Source: Ignavibacteriota bacterium
Lineage (GTDB): Bacteria > Bacteroidota > Ignavibacteria > Tepidaquicellales > Tepidaquicellaceae
DNA: 64,000 bases
Reading direction: 5' to 3'
Assembly (NCBI GenBank): GCA_016218085.1
Contig: JACREY010000003.1
Coordinates: 142,705 to 206,704 of the forward strand
Shown: piece by piece, positions 8,535-18,983 of the stretch
Numbering within the stretch: position 1 is the first letter of the stretch
Layout of the letters: every line of letters begins with the position of its first letter
The notes under the pieces: model-generated
What the model saw: only the letters and a program-made list of their open reading frames with translations
Told to the model about the DNA's origin: nothing
Databases searched by the model: none
Translations under genes and position numbers: made by a program

Positions 8535-10079
8535 TTAAAGAGGAATATTCCCGTGCTTCCTTCTCGGATTATAATCCACCTTATTCTGAATCAGGTCGAA
8601 GTAATATATTAATTTCTTGCGTGTATCCTTCGGCTCTATTACGTCGTCTATGAATCCCCTCTCCGCCGCTATGTACGGATTGGAAAATTTATTCGTAAAC
8701 TCAGCAATTTTTTCATCGAGCATAGCCTGCTTGTCTTCGGCTTTCTCGAGTTCTTTTCTGAAAATAATTTCCGCCGCGCCTTTTGCTCCCATTACTGCGA
8801 TTTCCGCAGACGGCCAGGCAAGATTCACATCACCGCGTACGTGCTTCGAGTTCATAACATCGTACGCTCCGCCGTATGCCTTGCGCACGATTACAGTTAT
8901 TCTCGGAACAGTCGCTTCGCAGAATGCATATAGCAGCTTTGCACCGTGCCTGATAATCCCCCTCCACTCCTGGTCTGTACCGGGCAAGAATCCGGGTACG
9001 TCTTCCAGTACAAGTATCGGAATATTAAACGCATCACAGAATCTCACGAAGCGCGCGCCTTTTATGGATGAATTCAGACACAAAACTCCCGCAAGCACAA
9101 GCGGCTGATTTGCAACTATGCCGATTGACCTTCCGCCAAGCCTTGCAAATCCGCAGATGATATTTTCCGCATATTCCTTATGCACTTCAAAGAAACTGTC
9201 GGGGTCGATGATTTTATTGATAAGCTCCTTCATGTCGTAGGGCTTATTCGGATTATCGGGTACGTATGTATTTAAAGCTTCGAGGTCGGGTTCGGGTTGC
9301 TCGTAATCATATACAGGCGCATTCTCCATATTATTAGCTGGCAGATAACTCATAAGCTTTCTGATTTTTTGGAAGCAGTCAACTTCGTTTTCTGCCGTAA
9401 AGTGGCTCACACCGCTCTTCTGTGCGTGTGCTGCCGCGCCGCCAAGCTCGTCGAAAGTTACATCTTCATTCGTTACTGCCTTAATCACATTCGGTCCTGT
9501 TATGAACATATGCGAAATCTTATCAACCATGAAAATAAAATCCGTGATTGCAGGTGAATAAACCGCACCTCCCGCACAGGGTCCAACTATCGCAGATATC
9601 TGGGGAACAACTCCGCTGGCAAGTGTATTTCTTAAAAATATATCCGCATATCCTGCAAGTGAAAGCACTCCCTCCTGTATTCTTGCACCACCGCTGTCAT
9701 TGATTCCGATTACAGGTAAACCATTTTTCATTGCAAGGTCCATAATCTTCGTGATTTTCCTTGCATAGGCTTCGGAGAGCGAGCCTCCGAGTATTGTGAA
9801 GTCCTGTGAGAACACACATACAGAGCGTCCTTCGATTTTACCCGTGCCCGTGATTACGCCGTCAGTATAATATTTTTGCTTGTCAAGACCGAAGTCTTTA
9901 AAATTGTGCCTGACAAAAACATCCATCTCCTCGAATGTGCCTTTATCGAGGAGCAGGTCTATTCTTTCTCTTGCGGTGAGTTTACCTCTTTTGTGCTGTG
10001 ATTCGATTCCTTTTGCCCCGCCGCCAAGGTGGGCTTCAGCTCTTTTTTCCCGTAGTTCTTCAATTTTGTTTTTGCTCAT
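8535..10079 (-). CDS. Acyl-CoA carboxylase carboxyltransferase (propionyl-CoA carboxylase beta type)
   Basis: A 514-residue biotin-dependent carboxyltransferase of the PccB/MmdA family. It transfers CO2 from carboxybiotin to an acyl-CoA, most often propionyl-CoA, giving methylmalonyl-CoA. The N-terminal half contains the oxyanion and acyl-CoA block [14 protein letters not shown] and the [14 protein letters not shown] motif. The C-terminal half carries [12 protein letters not shown] and the [10 protein letters not shown] motif. Length is normal. No biotin carboxylase or carrier gene is next to it. A cobalamin-binding mutase domain at 38710-39120 would fit the same methylmalonyl-CoA route. A decarboxylase role (MmdA) cannot be excluded from this subunit alone. 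Confidence 0.88.
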   Translation of the reverse strand: MSKNKIEELREKRAEAHLGGGAKGIESQHKRGKLTARERIDLLLDKGTFEEMDVFVRHNFKDFGLDKQKYYTDGVITGTGKIEGRSVCVFSQDFTILGGSLSEAYARKITKIMDLAMKNGLPVIGINDSGGARIQEGVLSLAGYADIFLRNTLASGVVPQISAIVGPCAGGAVYSPAITDFIFMVDKISHMFITGPNVIKAVTNEDVTFDELGGAAAHAQKSGVSHFTAENEVDCFQKIRKLMSYLPANNMENAPVYDYEQPEPDLEALNTYVPDNPNKPYDMKELINKIIDPDSFFEVHKEYAENIICGFARLGGRSIGIVANQPLVLAGVLCLNSSIKGARFVRFCDAFNIPILVLEDVPGFLPGTDQEWRGIIRHGAKLLYAFCEATVPRITVIVRKAYGGAYDVMNSKHVRGDVNLAWPSAEIAVMGAKGAAEIIFRKELEKAEDKQAMLDEKIAEFTNKFSNPYIAAERGFIDDVIEPKDTRKKLIYYFDLIQNKVDYNPRRKHGNIPL

Positions 10080-10136
10080 AGAAATTTCCAGTAAGAAAAA
10101 TGGTTAAGAAAAATTTATGTGAGTAAAAAACTAATT

Positions 10137-11447
10137 TCATAATCTAACTATTACTGCGCCTAAATCCCTTAACTTCGAGTCAATATCTTCGTATCCCCTA
10201 TCTATATACATTGCACCGTTTACTACGGTCTCTCCTTTTGCAATTACTCCTGCAATAAGGTAAGAGATTCCGGCTCTTAAATCCGGTACGGATATTTCCG
10301 CTGCATGAAGCTCCGTGGGTCCTTTTACCACTGCGCTGTGAAAATAATCCTGATTCGCAAACCTGCAGTTCATTCCTCCGAGACAGGTATTATATAATTC
10401 TATTTCGGCTCCCATTTTCTTCAGCTCATTCACATAGCCGAATCTTTTTTCGTAAACTGTTTCGTGCACAATTGATATCCCGTTTGCCTGAGTCAACAAA
10501 ATTACAAACGGCTGCTGCCAGTCAGTCATAAAACCCGGATGTACATTTGTCTCCAGCGCAATCGAATTAAAGGGACCGTCGTAATAAAACCTGATACCTC
10601 TATCCTTAACCTCGAATTTTCCTCCTACTTTCCTGACGGTGTTTAGAAATGTTATAAGGTCATCCTGAATGGCGTTTTCAACATATACATCCCCTTTGGA
10701 TGCAAGACCAGCGACTGCAAACGATGCCGCCTGATTTCTGTCGGGAATTATGTAATGCGATGCGCCGTATAATTTATTTACCCCTTCGATTGTTATTTTT
10801 CTGTCGGTACTGATTTCTATTATGGCTCCCATTTTCTGAAGGAACTTAACAAGGTCCATTATTTCAGGCTCTACCGCAGCATTGCATATTGTTGTTCTCC
10901 CCTGAGCCATTGTAGCGGCAATCAGGATATTCTCCGTAGCACCGACGCTCGGATAGTCAAGATTAACATTCGTGCCCTTTAATCCGTCCGTCTTCAGAAT
11001 GTAATAATTGTCTTTCACTTCTACGTGGCAGCCGAGCGCTTTCAGCCCGTCAAGATGAAAATTGACAGGTCGCGAACCAATACGGCAACCGCCCGGAATT
11101 GGAATTTCAGCATAGCCCTTTCTGTGAAGCAATGGACCTGCAAAGAGAATCGAAATCCTGTTAAGCGAGCCGTAATTTTCAGGAATGGAAGTTGTGACTA
11201 TTTCAGGAGTGCTTATAAATAATCTATCGTTTTCCATTTTAAGCTCACTGCCAAGATGTTCGCAGAGCTTTCCAGTAATCATCAGGTCATTGATTTTATT
11301 CGGTGAGTTTGTGAACTCGCACGCCTGTTCCGTAAGCAGAGATGCAACAACGAGCTTTGTTGCGGAGTTTTTTGCGCCGCTTACTTTTACAGAGCCGAAA
11401 AGAGGCTTTCCGCCGTTAATCAGAAAACGTGAATTATTTATTTCCAA
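10137..11447 (-). CDS. murA: UDP-N-acetylglucosamine 1-carboxyvinyltransferase
   Basis: A 436-residue EPSP-synthase-fold enzyme that transfers enolpyruvate from PEP to UDP-GlcNAc, the first committed step of peptidoglycan synthesis in the cytoplasm. The N-terminal KVSGAKNSA motif binds substrate. The reactive cysteine is Cys121 in PGGCRIGSRP, the residue alkylated by fosfomycin; its presence predicts a fosfomycin-sensitive enzyme. The C-terminal VPDLRAGISYLIA block is also typical. It lies 32 bp after accA and precedes the acyl-CoA carboxylase gene by 57 bp. Confidence 0.95.
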   Translation of the reverse strand: MEINNSRFLINGGKPLFGSVKVSGAKNSATKLVVASLLTEQACEFTNSPNKINDLMITGKLCEHLGSELKMENDRLFISTPEIVTTSIPENYGSLNRISILFAGPLLHRKGYAEIPIPGGCRIGSRPVNFHLDGLKALGCHVEVKDNYYILKTDGLKGTNVNLDYPSVGATENILIAATMAQGRTTICNAAVEPEIMDLVKFLQKMGAIIEISTDRKITIEGVNKLYGASHYIIPDRNQAASFAVAGLASKGDVYVENAIQDDLITFLNTVRKVGGKFEVKDRGIRFYYDGPFNSIALETNVHPGFMTDWQQPFVILLTQANGISIVHETVYEKRFGYVNELKKMGAEIELYNTCLGGMNCRFANQDYFHSAVVKGPTELHAAEISVPDLRAGISYLIAGVIAKGETVVNGAMYIDRGYEDIDSKLRDLGAVIVRL

Positions 11448-11479
11448 TGAAGTAGTAATTTTTTCTGTATTAATAATTT

Positions 11480-12421
11480 TTATTCTTTCCAGAAACCCAT
11501 ATCCTGGAATTTCTTTATTCTGTTGTCGAGCAGTTTGTCTTTTTTCACTTTTGACATCAATTCAAGCTCTTCAATAATAGCTTTTTTCAGGATTGAAGCG
11601 GCTTCTTCATGATTGCGGTGAGCTCCGCCAAAAGGTTCTTCTATTATCCTGTCGATAATTCCGATTTTTAATAAATCAGGAGCCGTAAGCTTAAGTGCCT
11701 CTGCCGCCTGTTCCTTGAAATCCCAGCTTCTCCAAAGAATTGAGGAACAGGATTCAGGTGAAATAACGGAATACCAGCAGTACTTGAGCATCAAAACCCT
11801 GTCTCCGACCCCGATTCCAAGCGCGCCACCTGATGCACCTTCACCGATTATGACTACAATTATCGGTACTTTTAATCTGGACATTTCCAGAATATTTCTT
11901 GCAATCGCTTCTGCCTGGCCTCTTTCCTCAGCTTCAATTCCCGGATAAGCGCCAGGTGTATCGAGAAATGTGATTACCGGTTTATTGAATTTTTCGGCAA
12001 GCTTCATAAGCCTTAATGCCTTTCTGTATCCGTCAGGATTCATCATGCCGAAATTTCTGTACAGGTTTGATTTTGTATCGCGGCCTTTTTGCTGTCCGAT
12101 TATCATTACTGAGTGATCACCAATCGATGCAAAACCTCCGACAACTGCTTTATCGTCTCGGTATTGCCTGTCGCCGTGAAGCTCGACAAAGTTTTCAGTC
12201 ATAAGATAAATATAATCGAGGGTATATGGTCTTTCGGGATGCCTGGCAAGCTGGACAATCTGCCATGGTGTAAGATTTTCAAAAATATTCTTCCTTAATT
12301 CATTAATCTTGACCTCGAGCTTGTTAATTTCGGCTGAGATATCCAGAGTGTCTGCCATTTTCCGCATTTCTTCTATCTTTTGTTCAAGCTCTACCAAAGG
12401 TTTTTCAAATTCTAATACCAT
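11480..12421 (-). CDS. accA: Acetyl-CoA carboxylase carboxyltransferase alpha subunit
   Basis: A 313-residue AccA that, with AccD, transfers CO2 from biotin carrier protein to acetyl-CoA to make malonyl-CoA for fatty-acid synthesis. The N-terminal helical part ([18 protein letters not shown]) and the catalytic crotonase-like core with [37 protein letters not shown] and [14 protein letters not shown] are all present. Length is normal for the family. The accD gene is not in the window. The gene follows the polysaccharide locus by 38 bp and may be read through from it. Confidence 0.95.
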   Translation of the reverse strand: MVLEFEKPLVELEQKIEEMRKMADTLDISAEINKLEVKINELRKNIFENLTPWQIVQLARHPERPYTLDYIYLMTENFVELHGDRQYRDDKAVVGGFASIGDHSVMIIGQQKGRDTKSNLYRNFGMMNPDGYRKALRLMKLAEKFNKPVITFLDTPGAYPGIEAEERGQAEAIARNILEMSRLKVPIIVVIIGEGASGGALGIGVGDRVLMLKYCWYSVISPESCSSILWRSWDFKEQAAEALKLTAPDLLKIGIIDRIIEEPFGGAHRNHEEAASILKKAIIEELELMSKVKKDKLLDNRIKKFQDMGFWKE

Positions 12422-12459
12422 AATTTATAAATTTAATTTTTAAAACTCTTTTTAATATT

Positions 12460-14397
12460 TTATGTTTTCCGTATAGTGAAAAAAACTGTCTTTAATAGTA
12501 TTTCGATGTCCATTTTGAGATTTTGGTTCTTTGCATAAAAAATATTATAATTCATCATTTCCTCATCACCTATACCTTCGAAATGATTCAATTGAATTAT
12601 TCCGGTTAGACCCTTTTTCCCGAGATATTCCCTGCCCTTTGTCTCATACCAAACGGGAATACCAACAAAACTGTATTTCCCGGTAAAAACACCTGGAAGC
12701 ATTAATAGCTTAGAAGTATGTTTAGAAATATTACCTTTTTTTGCTTTGTAATACAATACAATAAACGGATAGACTGTAAAAATCATTAAAATCGAAACAA
12801 TTACATCAAATAATCTCTTTAAAAATATATTCATTTTATTTTTAATATTATATTCAATTTCGACTAAAGATAAATCATTTATATTCGAGTGCAGTTTTGA
12901 TAATATCAGGTCATTTCCCGTCGGAACTATCTTGAAAATTACATTTTTCCCCGAAAAATCCCACATAACCTTTAAAATTTCATGGTTCGTAAAATAATCT
13001 CCTGAGAAAACAACTTCATTTATATTTTTAAGATTTATTATTTCGCTAAGCGTACTTATATCTTTCTTATCCGATATCCTGTTAAAATATATTACATTAT
13101 ATTTTGCAAGGAATCTTTCTTCAACGTCCTGATTGAGCTCTTTGTCCCCTACTATCAGGAGATTAATTTTCTTCATTATAATATTCTTCGAAATCATATA
13201 CCTGTAGAAGCTGATGATTCCGCGGTATGAAAGCAGAAATGCAATGCCAAGTATTGTGGACAATAAAATAACTTCTCTTGAATATGCAAACTCCTTGAAG
13301 AAATAAGTAATTGAAGAATTTATAAAAAATCCGGCGATGATTGCATTGAATGTACTGGCAAGAGGAATTACATATTTTTTAGCATAAACCCTGAACATGC
13401 TGAATATTAAAATCCAGATTGTAATATATATTGCAATTATGAATAAATAACTCCTGTTCGGGAAAATATCGAATCTTGATTTAATTGATATTACAAATGA
13501 AATAAAAAGCAGCGCAATATCCAGTACGGGAAATTTTAAAACCCTGAACAATCTTTTCAGGTATGAAAAAAAAGAAAAATAAAAAACACCCAATTTCAAA
13601 ATCAGAGTAAGTATTACGGAGCCGCCAAGATTTTTACTTACAAAAATGTTCATTGCACCGTAGAAATTATTTACAAAAGCCAGACCTGATTTTTTCGTGC
13701 TTTCTCCTTTCAGGTGCACCGTTTTTACCTCCGGATAATAGTAAATTTTATAACCATTTTTCTTAATTCTGAAACACAGGTCAAGATCCTCACCGTACAT
13801 AAAATAATCTTCATCAAATAAACCGGCTTTGTCAAGTACGTATTTCGGTATAAACATAAATGCACCGCATACAGCATCTACTTCATGAGTTTCATTTTCA
13901 TCAAGATAAGTCAGATTATATTTACCGAATAATCTGCTTTTAGGAAACAGTTTTGAAAGTCCTGTTATTCTTGGCAGTGCAACTCCAAGCGAAGGAAAAC
14001 TTCTTTTACAGGCGAGGTCAAGTTTTCCGTTTGCCATTATTAGTTTTGAACTTATTGCACCTACCTCTTTATTGTTTTCACAAAAAGAAATCAGTTTTTC
14101 AAATGTCCCTTCTTCAAGAATGGTATCAGGATTAAGTATAAGAACATATTTTCCCGAAACCCGCTTCAGTGCTATGTTATTGGCTTTTGAAAAACCTAAA
14201 TTCTTTTCGTTTTCAATATAATTGGCATTCGGATATTTCCCTTTAAGAAAGGAAGAACTTCCGTCAATTGAATTATTATCAACAATAAATATCTCAATAC
14301 CGTATTTATTATTATTGGATTTATAAATAGATGCCAGGCAGGCATCAAGGTGATCCTTTACGTTATAATTCACTATTACGATGGAAATATCAGTCAT
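12460..14397 (-). CDS. GT2 glycosyltransferase fused to a degenerate phosphoglycosyltransferase-like membrane domain
   Basis: A 645-residue fusion. Residues 1-250 are a GT2 glycosyltransferase of the rhamnosyltransferase type (VIVNYNVKDHLDACL, VDNNSIDG, ILNPDTIL, and YGEDLDLCFRIKKNGY). Four or five membrane helices follow (about 258-400). A Rossmann-like domain at 410-500 resembles the CoA-binding-like domain of WcaJ proteins. The C-terminal 525-645 aligns with the phosphoglycosyltransferase domain (LKRLFDVIVSILMIF, YSFVGIPVWYE, KKGLTGIIQLNH, LKMDIEILLKTV). However, the segment that should hold KFRSM and the catalytic Asp-Glu dyad is missing between about 555 and 572. The GT2 part is probably active; the second part probably is not catalytic. 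Confidence 0.8.
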   Translation of the reverse strand: MTDISIVIVNYNVKDHLDACLASIYKSNNNKYGIEIFIVDNNSIDGSSSFLKGKYPNANYIENEKNLGFSKANNIALKRVSGKYVLILNPDTILEEGTFEKLISFCENNKEVGAISSKLIMANGKLDLACKRSFPSLGVALPRITGLSKLFPKSRLFGKYNLTYLDENETHEVDAVCGAFMFIPKYVLDKAGLFDEDYFMYGEDLDLCFRIKKNGYKIYYYPEVKTVHLKGESTKKSGLAFVNNFYGAMNIFVSKNLGGSVILTLILKLGVFYFSFFSYLKRLFRVLKFPVLDIALLFISFVISIKSRFDIFPNRSYLFIIAIYITIWILIFSMFRVYAKKYVIPLASTFNAIIAGFFINSSITYFFKEFAYSREVILLSTILGIAFLLSYRGIISFYRYMISKNIIMKKINLLIVGDKELNQDVEERFLAKYNVIYFNRISDKKDISTLSEIINLKNINEVVFSGDYFTNHEILKVMWDFSGKNVIFKIVPTGNDLILSKLHSNINDLSLVEIEYNIKNKMNIFLKRLFDVIVSILMIFTVYPFIVLYYKAKKGNISKHTSKLLMLPGVFTGKYSFVGIPVWYETKGREYLGKKGLTGIIQLNHFEGIGDEEMMNYNIFYAKNQNLKMDIEILLKTVFFTIRKT

Positions 14398-14407
14398 TAA
14401 ATTCCGA

Positions 14408-15130
14408 TTAAAGCCTTCCGAATATTGATTTAAACTTTAGTTTCCAGACCATAAAATACGCTTCATAAACAACTTTCCTTGACATCTTCGAGCTTCCGGC
14501 TCTTCTGTCGATAAATAAAATCGGTGTTTCAGTAATTTTAAAACCTTTCTTATAAAATTTGAATTTCATCTCAATCTGAAATGAATATCCGTTAGATTTT
14601 ACTTTTTCAAGATCAATCTGCGATAATGCAGAAACTTTATAACACATAAACCCTGCAGTGGTATCCTTTACTTTCAGTCCTGTTACAAGGCGTGTATATA
14701 TATTCGCATAATAGCTGAGAAACAGTCTCCCTATCGGCCAGTTAACTACAGATATCCCGTTAATATATCTTGAACCAACTACAAGATCATAACCCTTCTC
14801 TATCAGATCCACAAACTCAGGCAGGTATTTCGGGTCGTGCGAAAAATCAGCATCCATTTCGAAAACATAATCAAATCCGTTTTCTATAGCAAACTTAAAA
14901 CCCCTTAAATATGCTGTACCAAGTCCCATCTTTCTTTCGCGCTCGATTAAGTATACATTAGGATTTTTAAGGCTCTTTACAAGCGAAGCCGTTCCATCAG
15001 GCGAATTATCATCAACGACCAGGACATTCCATTCACGTCCGGTGTCAGTATAATTCAAGACTTCAGGAATAAGATTTAATATGTTCTCTGATTCGTTATA
15101 TGTAGGTATTATAACTAATACTTTTTTCAA
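14408..15130 (-). CDS. Dolichol/polyprenyl-phosphate mannosyltransferase-like GT2
   Basis: A 240-residue DPM1-like glycosyltransferase without membrane helices. Motifs VIIPTYNESENILNLIP, VDDNSPDGT and the DADFSHDP metal-binding block are intact, as is KVKDTTAGFMCYK near residue 155 and a late QIEMKFKFYKKGFKI segment. Family members load a sugar from a nucleotide donor on to a polyprenyl phosphate at the inner membrane. It lies between the fusion glycosyltransferase (10 bp) and the phosphoglycosyltransferase gene (2 bp), so it is part of the polysaccharide operon. The sugar is not predictable. Confidence 0.85.
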   Translation of the reverse strand: MKKVLVIIPTYNESENILNLIPEVLNYTDTGREWNVLVVDDNSPDGTASLVKSLKNPNVYLIERERKMGLGTAYLRGFKFAIENGFDYVFEMDADFSHDPKYLPEFVDLIEKGYDLVVGSRYINGISVVNWPIGRLFLSYYANIYTRLVTGLKVKDTTAGFMCYKVSALSQIDLEKVKSNGYSFQIEMKFKFYKKGFKITETPILFIDRRAGSSKMSRKVVYEAYFMVWKLKFKSIFGRL

Positions 15131-15132
15131 TA

Positions 15133-16515
15133 TTAATGTCCTTTCATTGTAAATACCACTAAAATTGTAAAAATCATTATTCTGATATCAAGGCTCAGAC
15201 TCATATTCTCAATATAATAAAAATCATACTGCAGTTTTGTTTTAACATCTTCTATAGAAGTATCGTAAGTATGTTTGACCTGAGCCCAGCCTGTTATACC
15301 CGGTTTAACAGATAACCTTCTTGAATAATAAGGAATTTCTTTTTTAAGTTGTTCCACAAAAAACGGCCTTTCCGGCCTCGGCCCTACTATGCTCATATCG
15401 TTTTTCAGTACATTTAAAAACTGGGGAACTTCGTCCAGCCTGACCCTTCTCATGAACCTTCCGATTGCTGTAACCCTGGGATCGTCTTTATCAGCCCAGG
15501 TCGGTCCGGATTTTTTTTCGGCATCCTGAACCATTGACCTGAACTTTATTACTTTAAATTCTTTTCCGTTTTTACCGAGTCGTTTTTGAGTATAAAAAAC
15601 CGGACCTTTTGAAGTTAGTTTTATAAGAAATGCTGTTATCAACAAAAAAGGTGACAATAAAACAAGTACAAATAATGAAATAAAAATGTCAATTAATCTT
15701 TTAGCCATTTTTGCAGGGAATGACATAAGTTCAGTCTTTACTTCCATTAATGGAAGTCCGTATATCTGCTGAGTCTTAGCCATTCCGCTAATAATTTCGT
15801 AAAGCTCAGGCATTATTTTAACAGAAACATTTTCATCTGCGCAGTAATTAATGGTATCTAAAAGAACATTTTTTGTCTTCTGCTCGGAAGCCACCAGAAC
15901 AACTTCAATCTTGTCCCTGTGAATAATTTCCTTTAATTCATTAAGTTTTCCGATTTCATCCCCATTCCTGTTTTCTTCATCCACCCCGATAAATCCAATA
16001 AATTTATATCCTAATTTAGGATATTTTTTTATCATATCAAGTAATTCACAAGCGTTTTTCCCCGAACCTACAATAATTGTATTTTTAACTCCAATTCCCT
16101 TTTCGAGCATTTTCATCTGAAAACTTCTTATCAAAATTCTTCCCAGTGAAACATACAAAACCATAAAGAACCAGTATATCAGAATTAAAAGCCGTGAAAT
16201 AACCTGGGCATCTCTTAAAAAATCATCAATAAAAATCAAAAAGAACAGGATAAAACAGCCTACAAATATGGATTTTACTATCGAGATAAATTCATCAAAT
16301 CTTGACTTGAAAAACCAGTGCTGATATAAACCGGACAAAGAGAAAAGAACAAGCCAGTAAATATAAATCACAAACATAGGTACAATAAAGCTAGGTGGAT
16401 TAGCATACTTGATCCAACCTGTTTCGACACGAAGTAAATAATAAACACAATAAGCTGTGTTTATCATTAAAAAATCACTCAGAATCAGTAATATTAATTC
16501 TTTTTTTTTAGTCAA
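15133..16515 (-). CDS. Undecaprenyl-phosphate sugar phosphotransferase (WcaJ-like initiating enzyme)
   Basis: A 460-residue polyprenyl-phosphate phosphoglycosyltransferase that starts repeat-unit synthesis by moving a sugar-1-phosphate to undecaprenyl phosphate. Four or five N-terminal membrane helices, a cytoplasmic Rossmann-like domain (about 145-235), and the catalytic domain (265-460) with a re-entrant helix are visible. Key elements are complete: KFRSM at 324-328, the Asp361-Glu362 dyad in RLDEVPQ, IVGPRPERP and VKPGITGWAQV. This is the functional counterpart of the degenerate domain in the gene at 12460-14397. Sugar specificity (glucose, galactose or other) cannot be read from sequence. 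Confidence 0.9.
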   Translation of the reverse strand: MTKKKELILLILSDFLMINTAYCVYYLLRVETGWIKYANPPSFIVPMFVIYIYWLVLFSLSGLYQHWFFKSRFDEFISIVKSIFVGCFILFFLIFIDDFLRDAQVISRLLILIYWFFMVLYVSLGRILIRSFQMKMLEKGIGVKNTIIVGSGKNACELLDMIKKYPKLGYKFIGFIGVDEENRNGDEIGKLNELKEIIHRDKIEVVLVASEQKTKNVLLDTINYCADENVSVKIMPELYEIISGMAKTQQIYGLPLMEVKTELMSFPAKMAKRLIDIFISLFVLVLLSPFLLITAFLIKLTSKGPVFYTQKRLGKNGKEFKVIKFRSMVQDAEKKSGPTWADKDDPRVTAIGRFMRRVRLDEVPQFLNVLKNDMSIVGPRPERPFFVEQLKKEIPYYSRRLSVKPGITGWAQVKHTYDTSIEDVKTKLQYDFYYIENMSLSLDIRIMIFTILVVFTMKGH

Positions 16516-16530
16516 AGCTGAATGTAACTA

Positions 16531-17670
16531 TTATAATACCTTAAGTAAATTTTTTATTATTCTGGGACAAGCTTTTCCATCACCGTATGGATTTATTGCA
16601 CGGGACATTTTAAAGTATAAATATTTCTTGTTAAGCAAAGAAGCTGCTTCTTTAAATATTTTTTCCTTATTTGTCCCAACAATTTTTACTGTACCTGCCG
16701 TTACTGCTTCTGGTCTTTCTGTTGTATCTCTCATTACTAGAACAGGTTTACCCAGGCTGGGTGCTTCTTCCTGGATTCCTCCGCTGTCGGTTATAATCAG
16801 ATAAGACTGATTCATAAGATAAACGAACGGCAAATAATCAACTGGTTCTATTAAAAATACATTTTTAATACCCGATAAAATTCTGAATACCGGTTTCTGA
16901 ACATTGGGATTCAGATGAACAGGGTAAACTATATCAACATCAGGAAAATTAAGAGCAATTTTTTTCAATGCTTCACATATATTTATAAATCCTGTTCCGA
17001 AGTTTTCCCTTCTGTGACCGGTGACAAGTATAAGCCTTTTACCTTTTTTTATTGTATAACCGTATTCATTTAAAACCTTTTCGATATTGGATTTCAGTTT
17101 TGAATCCTTTTTTAATTTGTTTGATATCATGAATAGTGCATCAATCACAGTATTTCCCGTTACAAAAATATTTTTCTTTGGTACACCTTCGTTTAATAAA
17201 TTTAGCTTGGATGTTTCAGTGGGAGCAAAATGGTATTTAGCTATTGCTCCGGTTAGTTTCCTGTTCATTTCTTCAGGCCAGGGCGAATAGATATTTCCTG
17301 TTCTTAAACCTGCTTCAACGTGACCAACAGCTATTTTCTGGTAGAAACATGCAAGCGAAGTCGCCGATGTTGTGGTTGTATCACCATGGACAAGAACCAG
17401 GTCCGGTTTGAAATCGGTAAGTACTTTGTTCATTTTAAGCAGAACACTGCTCGTAATATCATAAAGATTCTGATTCGGTTTCATTATGTTTAAATCATAA
17501 TGAACTTTAATATTGAATATTGAAATCACCTGATCCAGCATACTTCTGTGCTGTGCTGTAACGCATACTCTTGTATTAAATTGTTTTTTATTTTTTAGAA
17601 ATTCGGTAACAACCGGGGCCATCTTAATAGCTTCGGGTCTTGTTCCGAATACAATCAGTATTTTTTTCAC
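16531..17670 (-). CDS. wecB: UDP-N-acetylglucosamine 2-epimerase (non-hydrolysing)
   Basis: A 379-residue GT-B-fold epimerase that interconverts UDP-GlcNAc and UDP-ManNAc. The start [13 protein letters not shown], the GDTTTTSA block, [21 protein letters not shown] and the late [17 protein letters not shown] motif are all present. Length is standard. In this locus it would supply UDP-ManNAc (or a derived uronic acid) for the glycan, although no ManNAc dehydrogenase is visible nearby. It is 15 bp upstream of the initiating phosphotransferase and 16 bp downstream of the transaldolase. Confidence 0.93.
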   Translation of the reverse strand: MKKILIVFGTRPEAIKMAPVVTEFLKNKKQFNTRVCVTAQHRSMLDQVISIFNIKVHYDLNIMKPNQNLYDITSSVLLKMNKVLTDFKPDLVLVHGDTTTTSATSLACFYQKIAVGHVEAGLRTGNIYSPWPEEMNRKLTGAIAKYHFAPTETSKLNLLNEGVPKKNIFVTGNTVIDALFMISNKLKKDSKLKSNIEKVLNEYGYTIKKGKRLILVTGHRRENFGTGFINICEALKKIALNFPDVDIVYPVHLNPNVQKPVFRILSGIKNVFLIEPVDYLPFVYLMNQSYLIITDSGGIQEEAPSLGKPVLVMRDTTERPEAVTAGTVKIVGTNKEKIFKEAASLLNKKYLYFKMSRAINPYGDGKACPRIIKNLLKVL

Positions 17671-17686
17671 ACCTATTATATTTAAA

Positions 17687-18412
17687 TTAGTCTAAAATAC
17701 GATATCCTGCAGTTGCAGCATCATTCGCAAACATTTTAACAGTATCAAGTGATAGATCTTTAAGGTTTCTGTCCACCATTGAAAGTTTTTTCAGTAAATC
17801 GTTTGTAACTGTAATAATTTTGCAACCGCAATCTTCTGCATGAAAAATATTAAGTAATTCGCGAGGGCTTGCCCACAATAGCTCTGCATTCGGTAAATCA
17901 CTGAGAATTTCATATGATTTTTTCATATAAGGTATCGGGTCCCTCCCTGTGTCTGCAATTCTTCCGGCAAAAACAGAAACAATTGATTTAACTTCAGGTG
18001 AAATAGCTTGTGCCACAGCTTCTACCTGCTCAAGGGTAAGTATTGCAGTAATATTCAACTGCATACCGTCAGCAGATAATTTTTTAATAAGTCCTGTCGA
18101 AAGTTCACCTTTAGTATTTGTTATGGGAATTTTTACATTTACGTTATTTCCCCAGCTCTGAATTTTTCTCGCTTCTTTTTCCATTAAATCAAAATCATCC
18201 GAAAAAACTTCAAATGAAATAGGAAGATCTTTTATCACAGAGAGAACTTCTTTTGCAAATGCTTCATAATTCTGAACCCCATCCTTTTTCATTAAAGTTG
18301 GATTTGTTGTAAAACCTTTAACTAATCCATCTCGGTATAGCTTTATCATATCTTTTACATTAGCGCCGTCTGCGAAGATTTTAATCTTTAATTTGTCCAG
18401 ACTGTTTCCCAT
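17687..18412 (-). CDS. Transaldolase-family protein in the heptose gene cluster
   Basis: A 241-residue class I aldolase of the transaldolase/TalC family, (beta/alpha)8 barrel. The Schiff-base lysine is Lys94 in [12 protein letters not shown]; the [10 protein letters not shown] and [15 protein letters not shown] motifs also match. Transaldolase can form sedoheptulose 7-phosphate, the substrate of GmhA, so its placement next to gmhB and gmhA suggests it feeds heptose synthesis. It could instead be a fructose 6-phosphate aldolase or a sugar-specific aldolase. Spacing to gmhB is 7 bp. Confidence 0.8.
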   Translation of the reverse strand: MGNSLDKLKIKIFADGANVKDMIKLYRDGLVKGFTTNPTLMKKDGVQNYEAFAKEVLSVIKDLPISFEVFSDDFDLMEKEARKIQSWGNNVNVKIPITNTKGELSTGLIKKLSADGMQLNITAILTLEQVEAVAQAISPEVKSIVSVFAGRIADTGRDPIPYMKKSYEILSDLPNAELLWASPRELLNIFHAEDCGCKIITVTNDLLKKLSMVDRNLKDLSLDTVKMFANDAATAGYRILD

Positions 18413-18419
18413 TTTTTTA

Positions 18420-18983
18420 TTAATTTTTTTTTAAAATAATTTTTACGGATTCGACGATATTCTTTGCTGAATAATCAGCACCGAAACTATTTAGATTATC
18501 CTTGCTTATGTAAACTGTATTCAACTTTGCAGTCTTCCCGCATTGAATATCACTTTCCCTGTCTCCAATAAACCAGGATTTTTCACGAACTATCCCGAAT
18601 TCTGCGATTGCTTTTTCCACAAAAAAAGTACTTGGTTTTCTGCAATTGCATATAAAACTGTACTCTTTAACTTTTCCATCAGGATGATGGTAGCAATAAT
18701 AGTACTCTTTTATCTGAATTCCATTGTTAATAATCCTATTCCTGAATTCAATTCCGACTTCATATAGATTTTCAATGCTTGTCTTCCCTTTTGCGTAGTC
18801 AGGTTGATTTGATACAAGAAAAAGAATAAAATCGTTCTCGTTTAGTTGTTTAAGTGATTCATAGACACCTTCTAATATTTCAAGATTTTCAATACAGTGC
18901 GGAGGTTCAAACTCACAAGTAATTTCATTATAGATCATTTTTGTAAGAACGCCGTCCCTGTCCAGAAAAACCGCTTTTTTCAT
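18420..18983 (-). CDS. gmhB: D-glycero-D-manno-heptose bisphosphate phosphatase (HAD)
   Basis: A 187-residue HAD-IIIA phosphatase. The nucleophile and acid/base aspartates are Asp8 and Asp10 in FLDRDGVL. The zinc-binding insert typical of GmhB appears as CYHHPDG followed by CNCRKPS. A later FIGDRESDIQCG motif carries the Mg2+-binding aspartates. It removes one phosphate from heptose 1,7-bisphosphate. It overlaps gmhA by 4 bp, indicating translational coupling. In the GDP pathway it acts after the kinase and before the guanylyltransferase. Confidence 0.88.
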   Translation of the reverse strand: MKKAVFLDRDGVLTKMIYNEITCEFEPPHCIENLEILEGVYESLKQLNENDFILFLVSNQPDYAKGKTSIENLYEVGIEFRNRIINNGIQIKEYYYCYHHPDGKVKEYSFICNCRKPSTFFVEKAIAEFGIVREKSWFIGDRESDIQCGKTAKLNTVYISKDNLNSFGADYSAKNIVESVKIILKKN

